Shown here piece after piece: positions 1-7,889 of a stretch of 26,523 nucleotides of DNA. Made by a program: the position numbers and the translations under genes. Every line of letters starts with the position of its first letter. Position 1 is the first letter of the stretch. A model generated the notes under the pieces. The model was not told the DNA's origin. It made no database searches and was given only the letters and a program-made list of their open reading frames with translations. The DNA comes from a virus. The stretch is from the IMG/VR virus record IMGVR_UViG_3300025000_000379, positions 1 through 26,523 of that record; one strand, 5' to 3'.

Positions 1-2134
1 AGTCCATCTCCGGCACTGGGTACTCGAAGACCCGATTGATCTCGGCGGAGGCGTCGTGCTTGAGTTCACTCAGCTTATCAATCAAGGAGGCGTTTGACGA
101 GGTCACGGCCAGGGTGTTCCAGGCGTTGATCAGCTTGCGTTCCTCGGAGTTCTTGGTCAGCCGTGCCTTGTCCCGTCCTTGGGTGACCTTGTAGACGAAG
201 TCCGAGATCTCGATCCCCGGCATGTTGGTCACCTCGTCGACCACCAGCGGCAGGTTGCCGTAGACCCCGAGCCTGGACACCAGGGCGTTCTTGGTGTCAT
301 CCCTGAGCATCATCAGGTCGTTGTGGTATCCCCAGATCGACTGGTTAAATCTGAGCATCAGGGTCTTGCCGGCACCGGACTCGCCGACCATCGAAATCAA
401 GGCCCCGTCAAAGCCGGTGAACTTCATCAGTGGGGCACCGAACCCAGCCAAGAGGGCAAAGGCGAACGGCTCCATGCCACGGTTGTTGAAGACCCCGGTG
501 GCTGCCGACCACTTCTCAAGCGACCCTTGCTGCCGGAAACCCTCCGCTGACTTCGGGACGTTGCGGGCGAGACTCGCCTCTTCGCAGGAACCGTCGGCGT
601 GGTAGATCTTCCGGCCATGGACGAACATCGGCTTGCCGCCGCTGGTCTCTTTCCAGCCCATCTGGCAGAGCAGGCGGGTCATCCGTCGGTTACGCTGCAG
701 CTTTGCCTGGTACGACTCGATGTAACCGACCATTTTCTTTTTCTCGTTCATGCCTACCACCTTGATATGATTGTCTGACAGTATGGTCATCAGCGCCTTG
801 GGGTCATGGACCAAAGAACTGCGGATCGTGCACTCCATCTCGCCTTCATGCGGCAGCCGGTGCCTGAGAGTGGTCACCTCGTAGCCCAGCGACTCGTCGT
901 AGGCGAGGCAGGAGATGTGCAGGTCCTGGTCATAGAAGCGTACCCAGCGGCCTTCTTCCTCAGCAAACAGGCCTTCCTCAGTGCGGCGGTAGCCAGCGGG
1001 GGGCTCGCACTCTTCAACAGGGACTTCCTTTTTCGCCGGTTCCGGCCGGCCGAGGACGACCGGACTCTTGATCTTGCCGTTGTGCGGGCAGCCGATGCAG
1101 CCGCCGGCATTCTCTGAGCCGAGCTTGGCACAGGTCGTCGGGCCTACCCCAGCGTCCCGCCACTGCTGGATCTTGGCGTCGGTCTCGGTGGCGGTGTAGC
1201 CGGAGTACCCCTGCGACCAGGCATGGATGATTTCCGGGCCGTTGACACAATGGACCAGGACACCGATGCAGGCGTACCACACAGGCTCGCTGATATTGCC
1301 ACCTGTCGCTCGCATCTGGCTGACTTGGGCACACTTGTCGGCGATCAGGTTGGCGTCGCTGGGCACGTCGTCATGGACGAAGAACTCGGCATTGATATCG
1401 GTGTTGACCTTTGGCGGCAGCAGAGCCTGGTGCCGTACCTTTTTCTTCTGTGCCGCGGCCAAGAGACGAGCGGTGAACTCCTCGAACTCGATGTCGCCCG
1501 GGTCGTAGATAATCTGCACCGGTTTTGGCTCCTTGCCGGGCTTCCTGTTGGTCGTGCCGGGGATGCGCAGGACCGAGGCCGGGTCGGAGGTACGAGAGGA
1601 ATCAGCACCGATCGCAGGAGCATAGGCCGCCACGACTTTTTTCAGGGTATACGCCACGGTCTGCCACTGTGCCGTGGGGATCGGCTCAGTAAGGATCCAG
1701 TGGGCGTAGAGGCCATTGCCGGAGTTGACCACGGCGGGCATCGGCAGACCAGTCTCGGCGATGAACTGCTGCAGTGCTTTGCAACCCTCGCGCTGATTCT
1801 TTAGTGGCCACTTCTCGCCACAGTCGATGTCTAAGAAGAAGTTCTTCAGGGTCAGGGTATTGACCTGACTCCGGGTCTTCATGGCGAGTCTCTTGTACTC
1901 GTCTTTCGGTATGCCCTTCGGAATCAGCCGGTTATGCGCCTGGGCTTCCTTGATCTTCTCAGGACTGAACGCCGCCTGAGTTATGTAAACGGTATTGCCG
2001 CCTTTATCCAAGGCGAGGAGGTTGGCTACTGCGGCGTCGAGATTGTCATGGAAGTGGTGACGGAAACCGCCTCCAGGCAACAGCATTGCGACGCAATAAT
2101 ACCCTTCTCCGGGAAGGAGCCTGTGCAGAAACAT
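1..2134 (-). CDS. Phage primase-helicase (AEP/PrimPol-like plus DUF927-like ATPase), C-terminus outside the window
   Basis: The reading frame stays open from an ATG at 2134 to the window edge, giving 711 codons without a stop. The start follows GGAGGTGATCG, and an in-frame TGA lies just upstream, so it is secure. Residues about 95-195 resemble an archaeo-eukaryotic primase core: LDIDCG (D102, D104) as the metal-binding motif, NSGNGLYAHW (S138, H145) as the second motif, and VLRIPGTTNRK near 188-198 as the third. Cysteines 335, 346 and 349 could belong to a zinc site. The C-terminal half has a Walker A GESGAGKT (584-591) and a Walker B-like LVVDE (about 630-634), as in DUF927/superfamily 3-like phage helicases. 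By family knowledge it would prime and unwind DNA at the phage fork in the cytoplasm. It is the last visible gene of the leftward replication arm. Confidence 0.88.
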   Translation of the reverse strand, partial: MFLHRLLPGEGYYCVAMLLPGGGFRHHFHDNLDAAVANLLALDKGGNTVYITQAAFSPEKIKEAQAHNRLIPKGIPKDEYKRLAMKTRSQVNTLTLKNFFLDIDCGEKWPLKNQREGCKALQQFIAETGLPMPAVVNSGNGLYAHWILTEPIPTAQWQTVAYTLKKVVAAYAPAIGADSSRTSDPASVLRIPGTTNRKPGKEPKPVQIIYDPGDIEFEEFTARLLAAAQKKKVRHQALLPPKVNTDINAEFFVHDDVPSDANLIADKCAQVSQMRATGGNISEPVWYACIGVLVHCVNGPEIIHAWSQGYSGYTATETDAKIQQWRDAGVGPTTCAKLGSENAGGCIGCPHNGKIKSPVVLGRPEPAKKEVPVEECEPPAGYRRTEEGLFAEEEGRWVRFYDQDLHISCLAYDESLGYEVTTLRHRLPHEGEMECTIRSSLVHDPKALMTILSDNHIKVVGMNEKKKMVGYIESYQAKLQRNRRMTRLLCQMGWKETSGGKPMFVHGRKIYHADGSCEEASLARNVPKSAEGFRQQGSLEKWSAATGVFNNRGMEPFAFALLAGFGAPLMKFTGFDGALISMVGESGAGKTLMLRFNQSIWGYHNDLMMLRDDTKNALVSRLGVYGNLPLVVDEVTNMPGIEISDFVYKVTQGRDKARLTKNSEERKLINAWNTLAVTSSNASLIDKLSELKHDASAEINRVFEYPVPEMD

Positions 2135-2148
2135 CGATCACCTCCACT

Positions 2149-2179
2149 AGTAGGTTATATGTGTAGTGCTTTACCTACT
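2149..2179 (-). other. Small stem-loop between the HTH gene and the primase-helicase gene
   Basis: AGTAGGT (2149-2155) and ACCTACT (2173-2179) are perfect inverted arms around a 17-nt loop. The right arm overlaps the stop codon of the HTH gene. In the leftward transcript it lies just upstream of the primase-helicase ribosome site, so it could affect that gene's translation or bind a protein. It has no U-tract, so it is not an obvious terminator. Confidence 0.3.
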
Positions 2180-2468
2180 GGGGACGTGACATTTCCGCAA
2201 CGATTTTCTTCAGGAGTGCCTGGCGCTCGGCCGTCTTGAGTTTTTCCGGCAGCGGGAACCGGCCAGCCTTGCAGCCGCGCTGGATCATCTGCGCGTACCA
2301 GTACGCCCTTGTGAGCCTGAGCTGGTCCGCCACGTTGTGGCCGTTTTTCCAGCGGTGGATGGTCTCCCGGGAGATGCCGGTGATGAATGAGAAATCTACC
2401 TGCTTCATTTCAGCAACTTCGATGATGCGGAAGATGAAGTCGACTTTTTGTTTCGTTGCGTCTGACAT
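2175..2468 (-). CDS. Small helix-turn-helix DNA-binding protein
   Basis: This 97-residue protein has a clear helix-turn-helix around residues 20-50: an acidic first helix, the turn VDFSFITGISRETI, and a recognition helix ending IHRWKNG. The layout is typical of Cro/CI or phage replication-associated HTH proteins. A basic C-terminal tail (about residues 70-92) may add DNA or partner binding. The ATG at 2468 is preceded only by a weak GAGAG. It sits immediately upstream of the primase-helicase gene with a 40-nt gap that holds a stem-loop. It may regulate the leftward genes or help load the replication machinery; the sequence does not decide between these. Confidence 0.72.
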   Translation of the reverse strand: MSDATKQKVDFIFRIIEVAEMKQVDFSFITGISRETIHRWKNGHNVADQLRLTRAYWYAQMIQRGCKAGRFPLPEKLKTAERQALLKKIVAEMSRPQ

Positions 2469-2512
2469 GGGGGGCTCTCTTAGATGTATAATTAAATTGA
2501 ACTATTGACGAC

Positions 2513-2713
2513 CTAGACCGATAACTGAAAAAGCTCAGTGGCAAAACCTCTCACATTGTTTGCCGCATCAAAAAAATCAGAGTCGGGATAGGCCAGTGGT
2601 TCGCCTTTTGAGAGCCTCTCCATATTAGCGATTTTCATGCCGTCGACTTCTATAGATATCGCCAAAATTTCGGCGTTTATTCTTGATACTCTTGCCATCA
2701 TCATGTGGTCCAT
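2513..2713 (-). CDS. Hypothetical protein, 66 aa
   Basis: I do not recognise the family. The chosen start is the ATG at 2713, because GGAG lies six bases upstream; a TTG four codons earlier overlaps that ribosome site and is less likely. The N-terminus is methionine-rich (MDHMMMARVS), followed by a predicted mixed helix and an acidic stretch, YPDSDFFDAANN, ending in a hydrophobic tail, ATELFQLSV. There is no signal peptide or membrane segment. It lies between the ssDNA-binding-like gene and the HTH gene on the same strand, downstream of a perfect 10-bp hairpin. Confidence 0.6.
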   Translation of the reverse strand: MDHMMMARVSRINAEILAISIEVDGMKIANMERLSKGEPLAYPDSDFFDAANNVRGFATELFQLSV

Positions 2714-2734
2714 TGTCGGCTCCAATATTTTAGT

Positions 2735-2760
2735 GGCAGGAGCGGAACATCGCTCCTGCC
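2735..2760 (-). terminator. Perfect 10-bp hairpin after the ssDNA-binding-like gene, possible weak terminator
   Basis: GGCAGGAGCG (2735-2744) and CGCTCCTGCC (2751-2760) pair perfectly around the 6-nt loop GAACAT. The hairpin begins 12 bases beyond the stop codon of the 2773-3912 gene in the leftward direction. The 3' flank is ACTAAAATATT, not a run of U, so termination may be partial, or the hairpin may stabilise the 3' end of an abundant upstream message. Confidence 0.5.
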
Positions 2761-2772
2761 GGAAGGTTAATC

Positions 2773-3912
2773 TTACAGACCGAGGTCCTTCATCAGCTGG
2801 TCATCAGTCACTTCGCCGGGAGCGGCTGCGGGAGCTGAGGCAGCGGCCGGGACCGGGACTGTACTGAGATCAAGACCGAGGTCGTCCAGCAGTTCTCCAC
2901 CCCCCTGCGCTGCGGTGGCAGCTTCAGCGTCCGCCTTGGCTTTGGCCTCGGCAGCAGCCTTGGCTTTGGCTGCCTTGGTAGCTGCGGCTTTCTCGGCTTT
3001 GGATTTGGCAGCTTCAGCAGCCTCATTACTGGCTTTCTCAGCAGCGGCGACACTGGCAGCGGCCTCTGCTGCTATTCTTGCACGTTCAGCCAGCAGGGTA
3101 TCCTGAGAGGGGGCACTCAGTTGCTGAGCAACCGGAGGTGCCGGCAAAGCAGGAGCGTTGAACCCGCCGATGATATCCTCGGTCTCCGGCAAGGCAGCCA
3201 TCTCAGCCAGCTTGGGCAGGGATGCTTCAGGCAGGAAGCCTCCGAACTTGAAGATCACGACCGGGAAAGTCTGGGCCGGGTCGAAGCCGACCAGGGTCTG
3301 GGCAGTGCCAAGAGGGATACCTGCGGCCGAAAGCTGCTTGACGTACAGGCCGAAGTTTTTCAGTGACGCTGGCGGGATCTTAAACTGGTAGACTTTCGGG
3401 TCGGTCTCAGTCTTGCGGCTGCCGGGGATGAAGATGGCCAGGAGCTTTGAGTCAGCGCAGGCCTTGCCCTTGGTGGCGTTGCCATTCTGGTCGGTGCCGC
3501 TGCCGAACTGGTTGTGAGGGCAGGTGGCACAGAGGTCGCTCTGCACTGCCAGAGATGTCGGATCCGGCCGCTCGCCATCGACGGAGAAGCAGTCCGGAGA
3601 TTTGCCTTCCTCGCCGGGATTGAACGCCGTGGCATACCAGGTCTTCTGCAGAGGCTTCCGAGCCCGCAGCACGACCATCGGCAGGTAGGCGTTCTCATCC
3701 GGGCCGATGACCATCTTCCCGGCCGGGAACGGAGTCTCTTCTCCACCGGAGTCGACCAAGGTGAACTGCTTACCGGAGAGTTTCAGGCGCGGAGGCATCC
3801 CGGTGCTTATGCCTGCAGCTGCCTCGTCGTTGGCCTGCTTGGCGAGGGTGGGGTTAAGAATATATGACGGAATGGTAGTGCGGTCGGGAATCATCAGATC
3901 AAGATCACTCAT
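2773..3912 (-). CDS. Putative ssDNA-binding protein with zinc cysteines and a double acidic tail
   Basis: A 379-residue protein in three parts. Residues 1-250 form a folded core with four spaced cysteines (C108, C128, C131, C152) in the pattern CFS, CATCPHNQFGS and GKACADSKLLAI. I recognise this pattern from phage proteins encoded beside family A polymerases and annotated as single-strand binding or recombination-associated. Residues 270-335 are an alanine- and lysine-rich, probably coiled-coil linker. The C-terminus carries two similar acidic-hydrophobic elements, LLDDLGLDL (341-349) and QLMKDLGL (372-379), the second at the very end as in SSB tails. The start has AGGAG ahead of ATG at 3912. 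The likely role is coating ssDNA and recruiting replication or repair partners. The function is inferred from pattern and context. Confidence 0.62.
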   Translation of the reverse strand: MSDLDLMIPDRTTIPSYILNPTLAKQANDEAAAGISTGMPPRLKLSGKQFTLVDSGGEETPFPAGKMVIGPDENAYLPMVVLRARKPLQKTWYATAFNPGEEGKSPDCFSVDGERPDPTSLAVQSDLCATCPHNQFGSGTDQNGNATKGKACADSKLLAIFIPGSRKTETDPKVYQFKIPPASLKNFGLYVKQLSAAGIPLGTAQTLVGFDPAQTFPVVIFKFGGFLPEASLPKLAEMAALPETEDIIGGFNAPALPAPPVAQQLSAPSQDTLLAERARIAAEAAASVAAAEKASNEAAEAAKSKAEKAAATKAAKAKAAAEAKAKADAEAATAAQGGGELLDDLGLDLSTVPVPAAASAPAAAPGEVTDDQLMKDLGL

Positions 3913-3959
3913 TTGTTGCTCCTAAATAATTTGATGGTTGCGCCCTGTCGGGCTGTAGA

Positions 3960-4556
3960 TTAACTGCGCCGTACCTTAATGCCTTTGAAAGTCGTGTAGT
4001 TTACACCTGGGGGAGGTGTCTGCCCGTCCTCAAGCCGCTGCTTAACCGCGGTCTTCGAGACTGAGTGAGTCAGGAACTCAAACTCGGCGTTGGCCTGGAC
4101 CCAGCCAAAGAACGTCTCCCAGTCGGCGACGGTGACCGAGTCGCCGGTCTCGATGTAACTGGTGCCGTGCGGGGTCTTCATGCTGGAAGCACCGACCCGG
4201 GTCATCTCGGACATCAGCCAGGCTTCGCGTTTCTCCTGCAGGACCTTGAGGTCGGCAAGCTCGGCGGCAAGTGCCTTGGTCTTGGCCGCGATCAGGTCTC
4301 GAGTGGCGACATACTTCTCAATGACCATGTCAACGGTGATCGTCTGGGTCATGGTGGTCTCCTTCTTCTTTTGAGGTTTCAGTTCGTTGACGGTGCCTAT
4401 CCAGTTGCACATGCACTCGACGACGTTGAGGTCCGGCGGGGCCGGGTAGTTGACACTGGTGAGCCGGTTCGGAGCCCTGCCGCACTTCGGGCAGCCCTGG
4501 TGCAGGATCTTATACTCCGCCATGCTCATCATGCCTACTGGTTTGCTTGCAGTCAT
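3960..4556 (-). CDS. Zinc-ribbon plus coiled-coil phage protein with a strong internal start at 4352
   Basis: The full frame gives 198 residues. Residues 20-52 look like a zinc ribbon (CPKCGR then CMCNW; C22, C25, C48, C50). Residues 70-115 form a helical coiled-coil, and 120-198 contain SMKTPHGTSYIET, TVADWETFFGWV and a basic end, KGIKVRRS. The second part resembles a widespread phage protein of about 130 residues with no assigned function. The ATG at 4556 overlaps the previous stop as ATGA, which supports the long form. An internal ATG at 4352 has a near-ideal AAGGAG with seven-base spacing and would yield exactly the common 130-residue protein. Both products may be made. It sits between an unknown 68-residue gene and the ssDNA-binding-like gene. 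Confidence 0.72.
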   Translation of the reverse strand: MTASKPVGMMSMAEYKILHQGCPKCGRAPNRLTSVNYPAPPDLNVVECMCNWIGTVNELKPQKKKETTMTQTITVDMVIEKYVATRDLIAAKTKALAAELADLKVLQEKREAWLMSEMTRVGASSMKTPHGTSYIETGDSVTVADWETFFGWVQANAEFEFLTHSVSKTAVKQRLEDGQTPPPGVNYTTFKGIKVRRS

Positions 4557-4759
4557 ATTGTTCTCGTGATGATTTGAAAATCAGTTTCTACCGATTCACC
4601 AACTGCCAGAGTCAGGATATGCTCACACCAAAACCAGCGCTGATCCATGGTAGATCCTGCAATAGTATTATTACTGGTTAGCCAAGCCGGGGCAGCTAAC
4701 TCGGAAAACATCCCCGGATCCCTCTCAGTAAAAAACTTATGGCGCATCTCGAACTGCAT
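4553..4759 (-). CDS. Hypothetical protein, 68 aa
   Basis: The family is not recognised. The ATG at 4759 is preceded by AAGGAGCGAGGG, a good ribosome site, and the stop overlaps the next start as ATGA, so it is probably translated and coupled to the zinc-ribbon gene. The protein is tryptophan- and phenylalanine-rich (APAWL, MDQRWFWCEHI) with an acidic middle and no membrane segment or signal peptide. A candidate promoter lies in the 71-nt gap just upstream. Confidence 0.6.
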   Translation of the reverse strand: MQFEMRHKFFTERDPGMFSELAAPAWLTSNNTIAGSTMDQRWFWCEHILTLAVGESVETDFQIITRTI

Positions 4760-4782
4760 ATTCCCTCGCTCCTTTCAATTCA

Positions 4783-4811
4783 ACCTTAGTTCTTTGTAAA
4801 CGGGTTGTCAA
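4783..4811 (-). promoter_or_regulatory. Candidate leftward sigma70-type promoter in the gap after the helicase gene
   Basis: On the minus strand a perfect -35 TTGACA (4806-4811) is followed after 17 bases by TAAGGT (4783-4788), a weak -10. The spacer contains GTTTAC, and another copy overlaps the helicase stop codon on the opposite strand. It would serve the genes from 4759 leftward. The -10 match is poor, so activity might need an activator. Confidence 0.35.
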
Positions 4812-4830
4812 CAATTATTTGTGAAGGGGT

Positions 4831-6387
4831 TTACTTTTTATTCGTCATCTCCAAAACAACGTCTTGGAAACGCCCCTTGCCAAGCAGGACATCATAAGCG
4901 CGTTTCTCTTCAGCTGTTGCGTAGATATGGGCGATGTCGATCTTTGCCGACTGCTTCGACCCATCCGTCCTAGCGTTGGCCTGCTGGACCTTGGCAGCTT
5001 TCAAGTAGGGAGCGTACCAGATCGACAAGGAGGCAGCGGTGAGGTCGAGGCCGTGGGCCATGGTGTCCGGATTGGCCATGATGATCCAAGGATCGGGCAG
5101 TGAGCGGAACTCCCGGAAGATCTGCGCCCGCCGGCTGGCAGAGACACTGCCATCGACAACTGCCACCGACCAACGCTTGCGGAGCTCAGTAGCGAGGGTG
5201 TTCAGGACCCCGGTGAACGGCACGAAGACCAGGACTTTTTCATTGTTGGCCTCAATCAGTTCCTCAAGGACTTTCAGCCGCGGGCCAAAGTCGAACTTGA
5301 CCAGCTTACCCTCAGCATCATAAGCCACGCCACAACTGACCTGAATTAATTTACTTAATAATACCGCAGCGTTAACTGCTGTAACTGTCTGCCCTCGTAA
5401 GTCGGTTGCGGCCTGGTTGCGCAGCTGCTTGTATGCCCTCTCCTGCTCTGCTGACAGCGGGGCCCGGCGATCGATGAAGCACGGCTCCATGGTGGAGCAG
5501 ACTGTACGCTTGAATCGGATGGCGGGTTTCAATATTCTGGCGACGGACTCTTCCGCCCCTTTCTTCGGCACCCAGCGAAAAGGTCCGAACTGAATCATAG
5601 TTTCATGTCGAAAGCTGGTGAAGTGGCCGCGGTAGTTCTCAGGGGTGATCAACTTGCACTGTCCGAAGGCGTCAGGCGGTTCATTGGGAGTCGGGGTCCC
5701 GGTCAGTCCCCAGGCGGAGCGGACAATGCCCTGCTTATTCAGCACCCGGTTCATCGGCGCCCACAGGACGCCCTTCTTATTTTTTGCTGAGCGAAGTTCT
5801 GCTAACTCATCGACGATCACCAGGTCGATGTCCGGCCGGGAGGCAAGGGCTTCCTCGATAAGGCCTACTCCATGGTGATTGACGATGTAAAAATCATGTG
5901 GCTGGGCAAGCAGGTCGAGGCGTTTCTGTCGGCTGCCGTGCAAGACGGCGAAGGTACGCAGCGGGAAGCTCTCGAAGATGTTCTGCTCCCAGACATCATA
6001 AATGGTGGAGAGCGGGGCGGCGATCAGGGTGCGGTGGACCTTGCCGGTGCGTCTCAAGTAGTCGGCTGCCCACAGGGCACTGAGGGTTTTTCCAGTACGC
6101 ATTTCTGACAAACAGTAGCAGCGGGAGTAAAAGGTGAAAAACTCCGCAGTATCGCGCTGATACCACCTCGGGGTGTACCTCCCCGGCCAATCATATTGCG
6201 TCCTGATTGGGGATTGAACCTTCACCCCGATGTTATTGAGCACCCGAGCAACCTCGAGGGTGTGAGGCACGGCGACGAACTGGCGGCCCTGCACCACCGC
6301 CTCCTTGAGATCAGGGAACAGGGCGCGGAACTGGCCAGCGTTGTCGGTCTGCAGGACGTAGTGGTCGTTTAGGACGCGGATGGTCAT
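4831..6387 (-). CDS. SF2 DNA helicase/translocase, SNF2-like
   Basis: This 518-residue ATPase has the superfamily 2 motifs in order: a Walker A variant SEMRTGKT (94-101), motif Ia LIAAPLSTI (121-129), motif II VDELAE (192-197, DELA rather than DEAH), motif III LTGTP (228-232), motif V AHGLDLTAAS, and a motif VI-like QQANARTDG near residue 466. Length and order fit phage SNF2-like translocases encoded beside VRR-NUC nucleases. It would use ATP to move along or remodel DNA during phage replication or recombination. The start ATG overlaps the VRR-NUC stop as ATGA, with AGGA seven bases upstream. Motif VI lacks the usual second and third arginines of the HRIGQ type, which may mark a phage subfamily. 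Confidence 0.9.
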   Translation of the reverse strand: MTIRVLNDHYVLQTDNAGQFRALFPDLKEAVVQGRQFVAVPHTLEVARVLNNIGVKVQSPIRTQYDWPGRYTPRWYQRDTAEFFTFYSRCYCLSEMRTGKTLSALWAADYLRRTGKVHRTLIAAPLSTIYDVWEQNIFESFPLRTFAVLHGSRQKRLDLLAQPHDFYIVNHHGVGLIEEALASRPDIDLVIVDELAELRSAKNKKGVLWAPMNRVLNKQGIVRSAWGLTGTPTPNEPPDAFGQCKLITPENYRGHFTSFRHETMIQFGPFRWVPKKGAEESVARILKPAIRFKRTVCSTMEPCFIDRRAPLSAEQERAYKQLRNQAATDLRGQTVTAVNAAVLLSKLIQVSCGVAYDAEGKLVKFDFGPRLKVLEELIEANNEKVLVFVPFTGVLNTLATELRKRWSVAVVDGSVSASRRAQIFREFRSLPDPWIIMANPDTMAHGLDLTAASLSIWYAPYLKAAKVQQANARTDGSKQSAKIDIAHIYATAEEKRAYDVLLGKGRFQDVVLEMTNKK

Positions 6388-6764
6388 TTATACATCCTGT
6401 TGATATACTCAAGACTGGGATGGTTCAGCAGGTTCAACTTCTTCAACCAAGATTCAAAATCTTTCAAAGTCTCAGGCCCGTCGACCACAAAACAAGCTCC
6501 ACCGGCGCATGAGATGGCGTCGATCTGGAGTTTCTGGAAGCCTGTAGCCTTCTTTCCTAGGGCCTTTAATTCTACCCCGAAGAAAATCCCTCGATACTGC
6601 CCTATTATGTCAGGTATTCCGCGCACTGACATCATGCCTTGTACTGCAAAGTAGTACCAGCCGGCTGCCTGTTTGAACGTCCCTGCCTTGCTGGCCGGCT
6701 GGATGTCATAGCGGGCGAGGAGGTCGCGGGCCAGGCTCTTGGTCTTGCTTTCAGGAGTGCTCAT
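6384..6764 (-). CDS. VRR-NUC domain nuclease
   Basis: A 126-residue protein with the VRR-NUC (PD-(D/E)XK) core: GIPDIIG (49-55, D52), VELKA (64-68, E65 and K67) and a conserved glutamine region, FQKLQ (76-80). It ends in a helical tail. Members of this family cut branched DNA or act as nicking enzymes, and phages commonly pair one with an SNF2-like helicase, as here (ATGA overlap with 4831-6387). I chose the ATG at 6764 because it overlaps the stop of a 23-residue upstream ORF as ATGA; an in-frame TTG at 6812 is less likely. There is no strong ribosome site, so translation probably depends on coupling. Confidence 0.88.
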   Translation of the reverse strand: MSTPESKTKSLARDLLARYDIQPASKAGTFKQAAGWYYFAVQGMMSVRGIPDIIGQYRGIFFGVELKALGKKATGFQKLQIDAISCAGGACFVVDGPETLKDFESWLKKLNLLNHPSLEYINRMYK

Positions 6765-6832
6765 AACTTCATAAGCATCCAGCAGAATGCTACCACTACT
6801 CCAACGACGCAAAATGCTTCAGGCCAGTTCAT
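6761..6832 (-). CDS. 23-aa transmembrane micro-ORF coupled at both ends
   Basis: A tiny ORF, too short for usual gene callers, starts at the A of the preceding stop (TGATG, 6830-6834) and ends overlapping the next start (ATGA, 6761-6764). The start is preceded by GGGGGGAG at the end of the DHH gene. The peptide begins MNWPEAF, then forms one hydrophobic span (residues 7-21, rich in V, A, F, C and W) and ends MKL. Its exact fit between two coupled genes suggests it is either a real membrane peptide or a translation bridge that hands ribosomes to the VRR-NUC gene. No function can be named. Confidence 0.5.
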   Translation of the reverse strand: MNWPEAFCVVGVVVAFCWMLMKL

Positions 6833-7659
6833 CACTCCCCCCAAAGAAAGTCATCAGGAAACGTATCAACCTCGGTAGCAAACCCAGCGGCTCGCTGATG
6901 TCCGCCCCCGCCATACCGCCGAGCTACCTCAGAGACATCGAAGTCACCCACTGATCGCAACGACCACGACCGCACACCTTTCCTGTCGCAGTAGGTCGCT
7001 GAGAACGGGGCGTCCGGATAGACCCGACAGAGCTCGTTACCGACCTCGCTTACGTTGGCCGAGCAGTTGACCACCGGCACCTCGTGGATGTCCCAGAACA
7101 TGATCCGGACGTCGCGCAGGGCGGCTTTGATCTGGCCATTGCGGAAGGTCTGGATGTAGCTGCCGGCCTCAAGTGCAAAATGAACAAAATCAGGATGAGT
7201 AGCGTTGTTGTGCCATACTCCGAAGTCAAAGGGTAGGGTGGCGATGTAAAGATTAATTGCTTCAGAGTCTTCCAGCTCGAACTTCCACAGGTCACGGTCC
7301 TGGACGTAGGCGAGGATGGCAGGCATCGGCTCCCGCGGGTGGAAATACTCCCAAGTCAGGGCGCAACCGGACTTGTTCATACTGAAGATGGCGTAGTTAC
7401 TGCCGCGTAAATTCTCTTCCGCCGACTTGTGGTGATCAATGACCAGCAGGCTGTATTTGGCAGCGAGGGCGCCGCAGGTCTCTCGGTCGTAGGAAAAATC
7501 GACAATGAGCAGATGCGTCGTGCCCTCTGGGATCTCCGGCACTGGCTGGTTGTACTGGACTGAGATGTAGGTCGCCGTGTCCTGGTAGACTCTCCAGGCT
7601 GCGTAGGCTGAGGCAAACCCGTCCGCATCTGAGTGGTAGAGAACTGTTACTGGTTTCAT
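6832..7659 (-). CDS. DHH-family phosphoesterase (NrnA/NrnB/RecJ-like)
   Basis: A 275-residue protein with the DHH metal motifs: YHSDADGFAS (8-17; D11, D13), IVDFS (52-56, D54), the signature IDHHKS (74-79) and QDRDLW (120-125, D121). The C-terminal DHHA1-type loop GGGGHQRAAGF (250-260) binds substrate in this family. Relatives hydrolyse short oligonucleotides, cyclic dinucleotides or 5' ssDNA with manganese. The length is close to nanoRNase types and much shorter than RecJ. In this setting it may recycle short oligonucleotides or process DNA ends. It could also degrade cyclic-dinucleotide defence signals, which is speculative. The start overlaps the upstream stop (AATGA) with a CGGAGG ribosome site. 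Confidence 0.87.
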   Translation of the reverse strand: MKPVTVLYHSDADGFASAYAAWRVYQDTATYISVQYNQPVPEIPEGTTHLLIVDFSYDRETCGALAAKYSLLVIDHHKSAEENLRGSNYAIFSMNKSGCALTWEYFHPREPMPAILAYVQDRDLWKFELEDSEAINLYIATLPFDFGVWHNNATHPDFVHFALEAGSYIQTFRNGQIKAALRDVRIMFWDIHEVPVVNCSANVSEVGNELCRVYPDAPFSATYCDRKGVRSWSLRSVGDFDVSEVARRYGGGGHQRAAGFATEVDTFPDDFLWGE

Positions 7660-7889
7660 TTTTCCTCCGTAGTTGTGACTCGCCTGGCGAGTTCTTCCTT
7701 GTACTCTCTCAATGCTGTTTCGAGCACTTCAACAGGTATCCAGCATCGTTCGGATCCGCGCCCACCATACCCATAGTCCCACTCACAGATAATTTCTACC
7801 TCTCCTCCAGATATCTCGATATCAAAAAAGTCATCGGAAATTGTTATCTGCGGGTCGTTCCAGTCGAGATGCTTATCTACCTTCAGCAT
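7656..7889 (-). CDS. Hypothetical acidic beta-rich protein, 77 aa
   Basis: The family is not recognised. Two adjacent ATGs (7892 and 7889) follow AAGGAG; the second has better spacing. The protein has an aromatic/acidic first half (DWNDPQITISDDFFDIEI), a glycine-rich turn (YGYGGRG) with CWIPVEVL, and a basic helical C-terminus. It has no membrane segment. The stop overlaps the DHH start, so the two are probably translated together. The longer frame to 7955 lacks a ribosome site and would overlap most of the 49-residue ORF upstream. Confidence 0.6.
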   Translation of the reverse strand: MLKVDKHLDWNDPQITISDDFFDIEISGGEVEIICEWDYGYGGRGSERCWIPVEVLETALREYKEELARRVTTTEEK

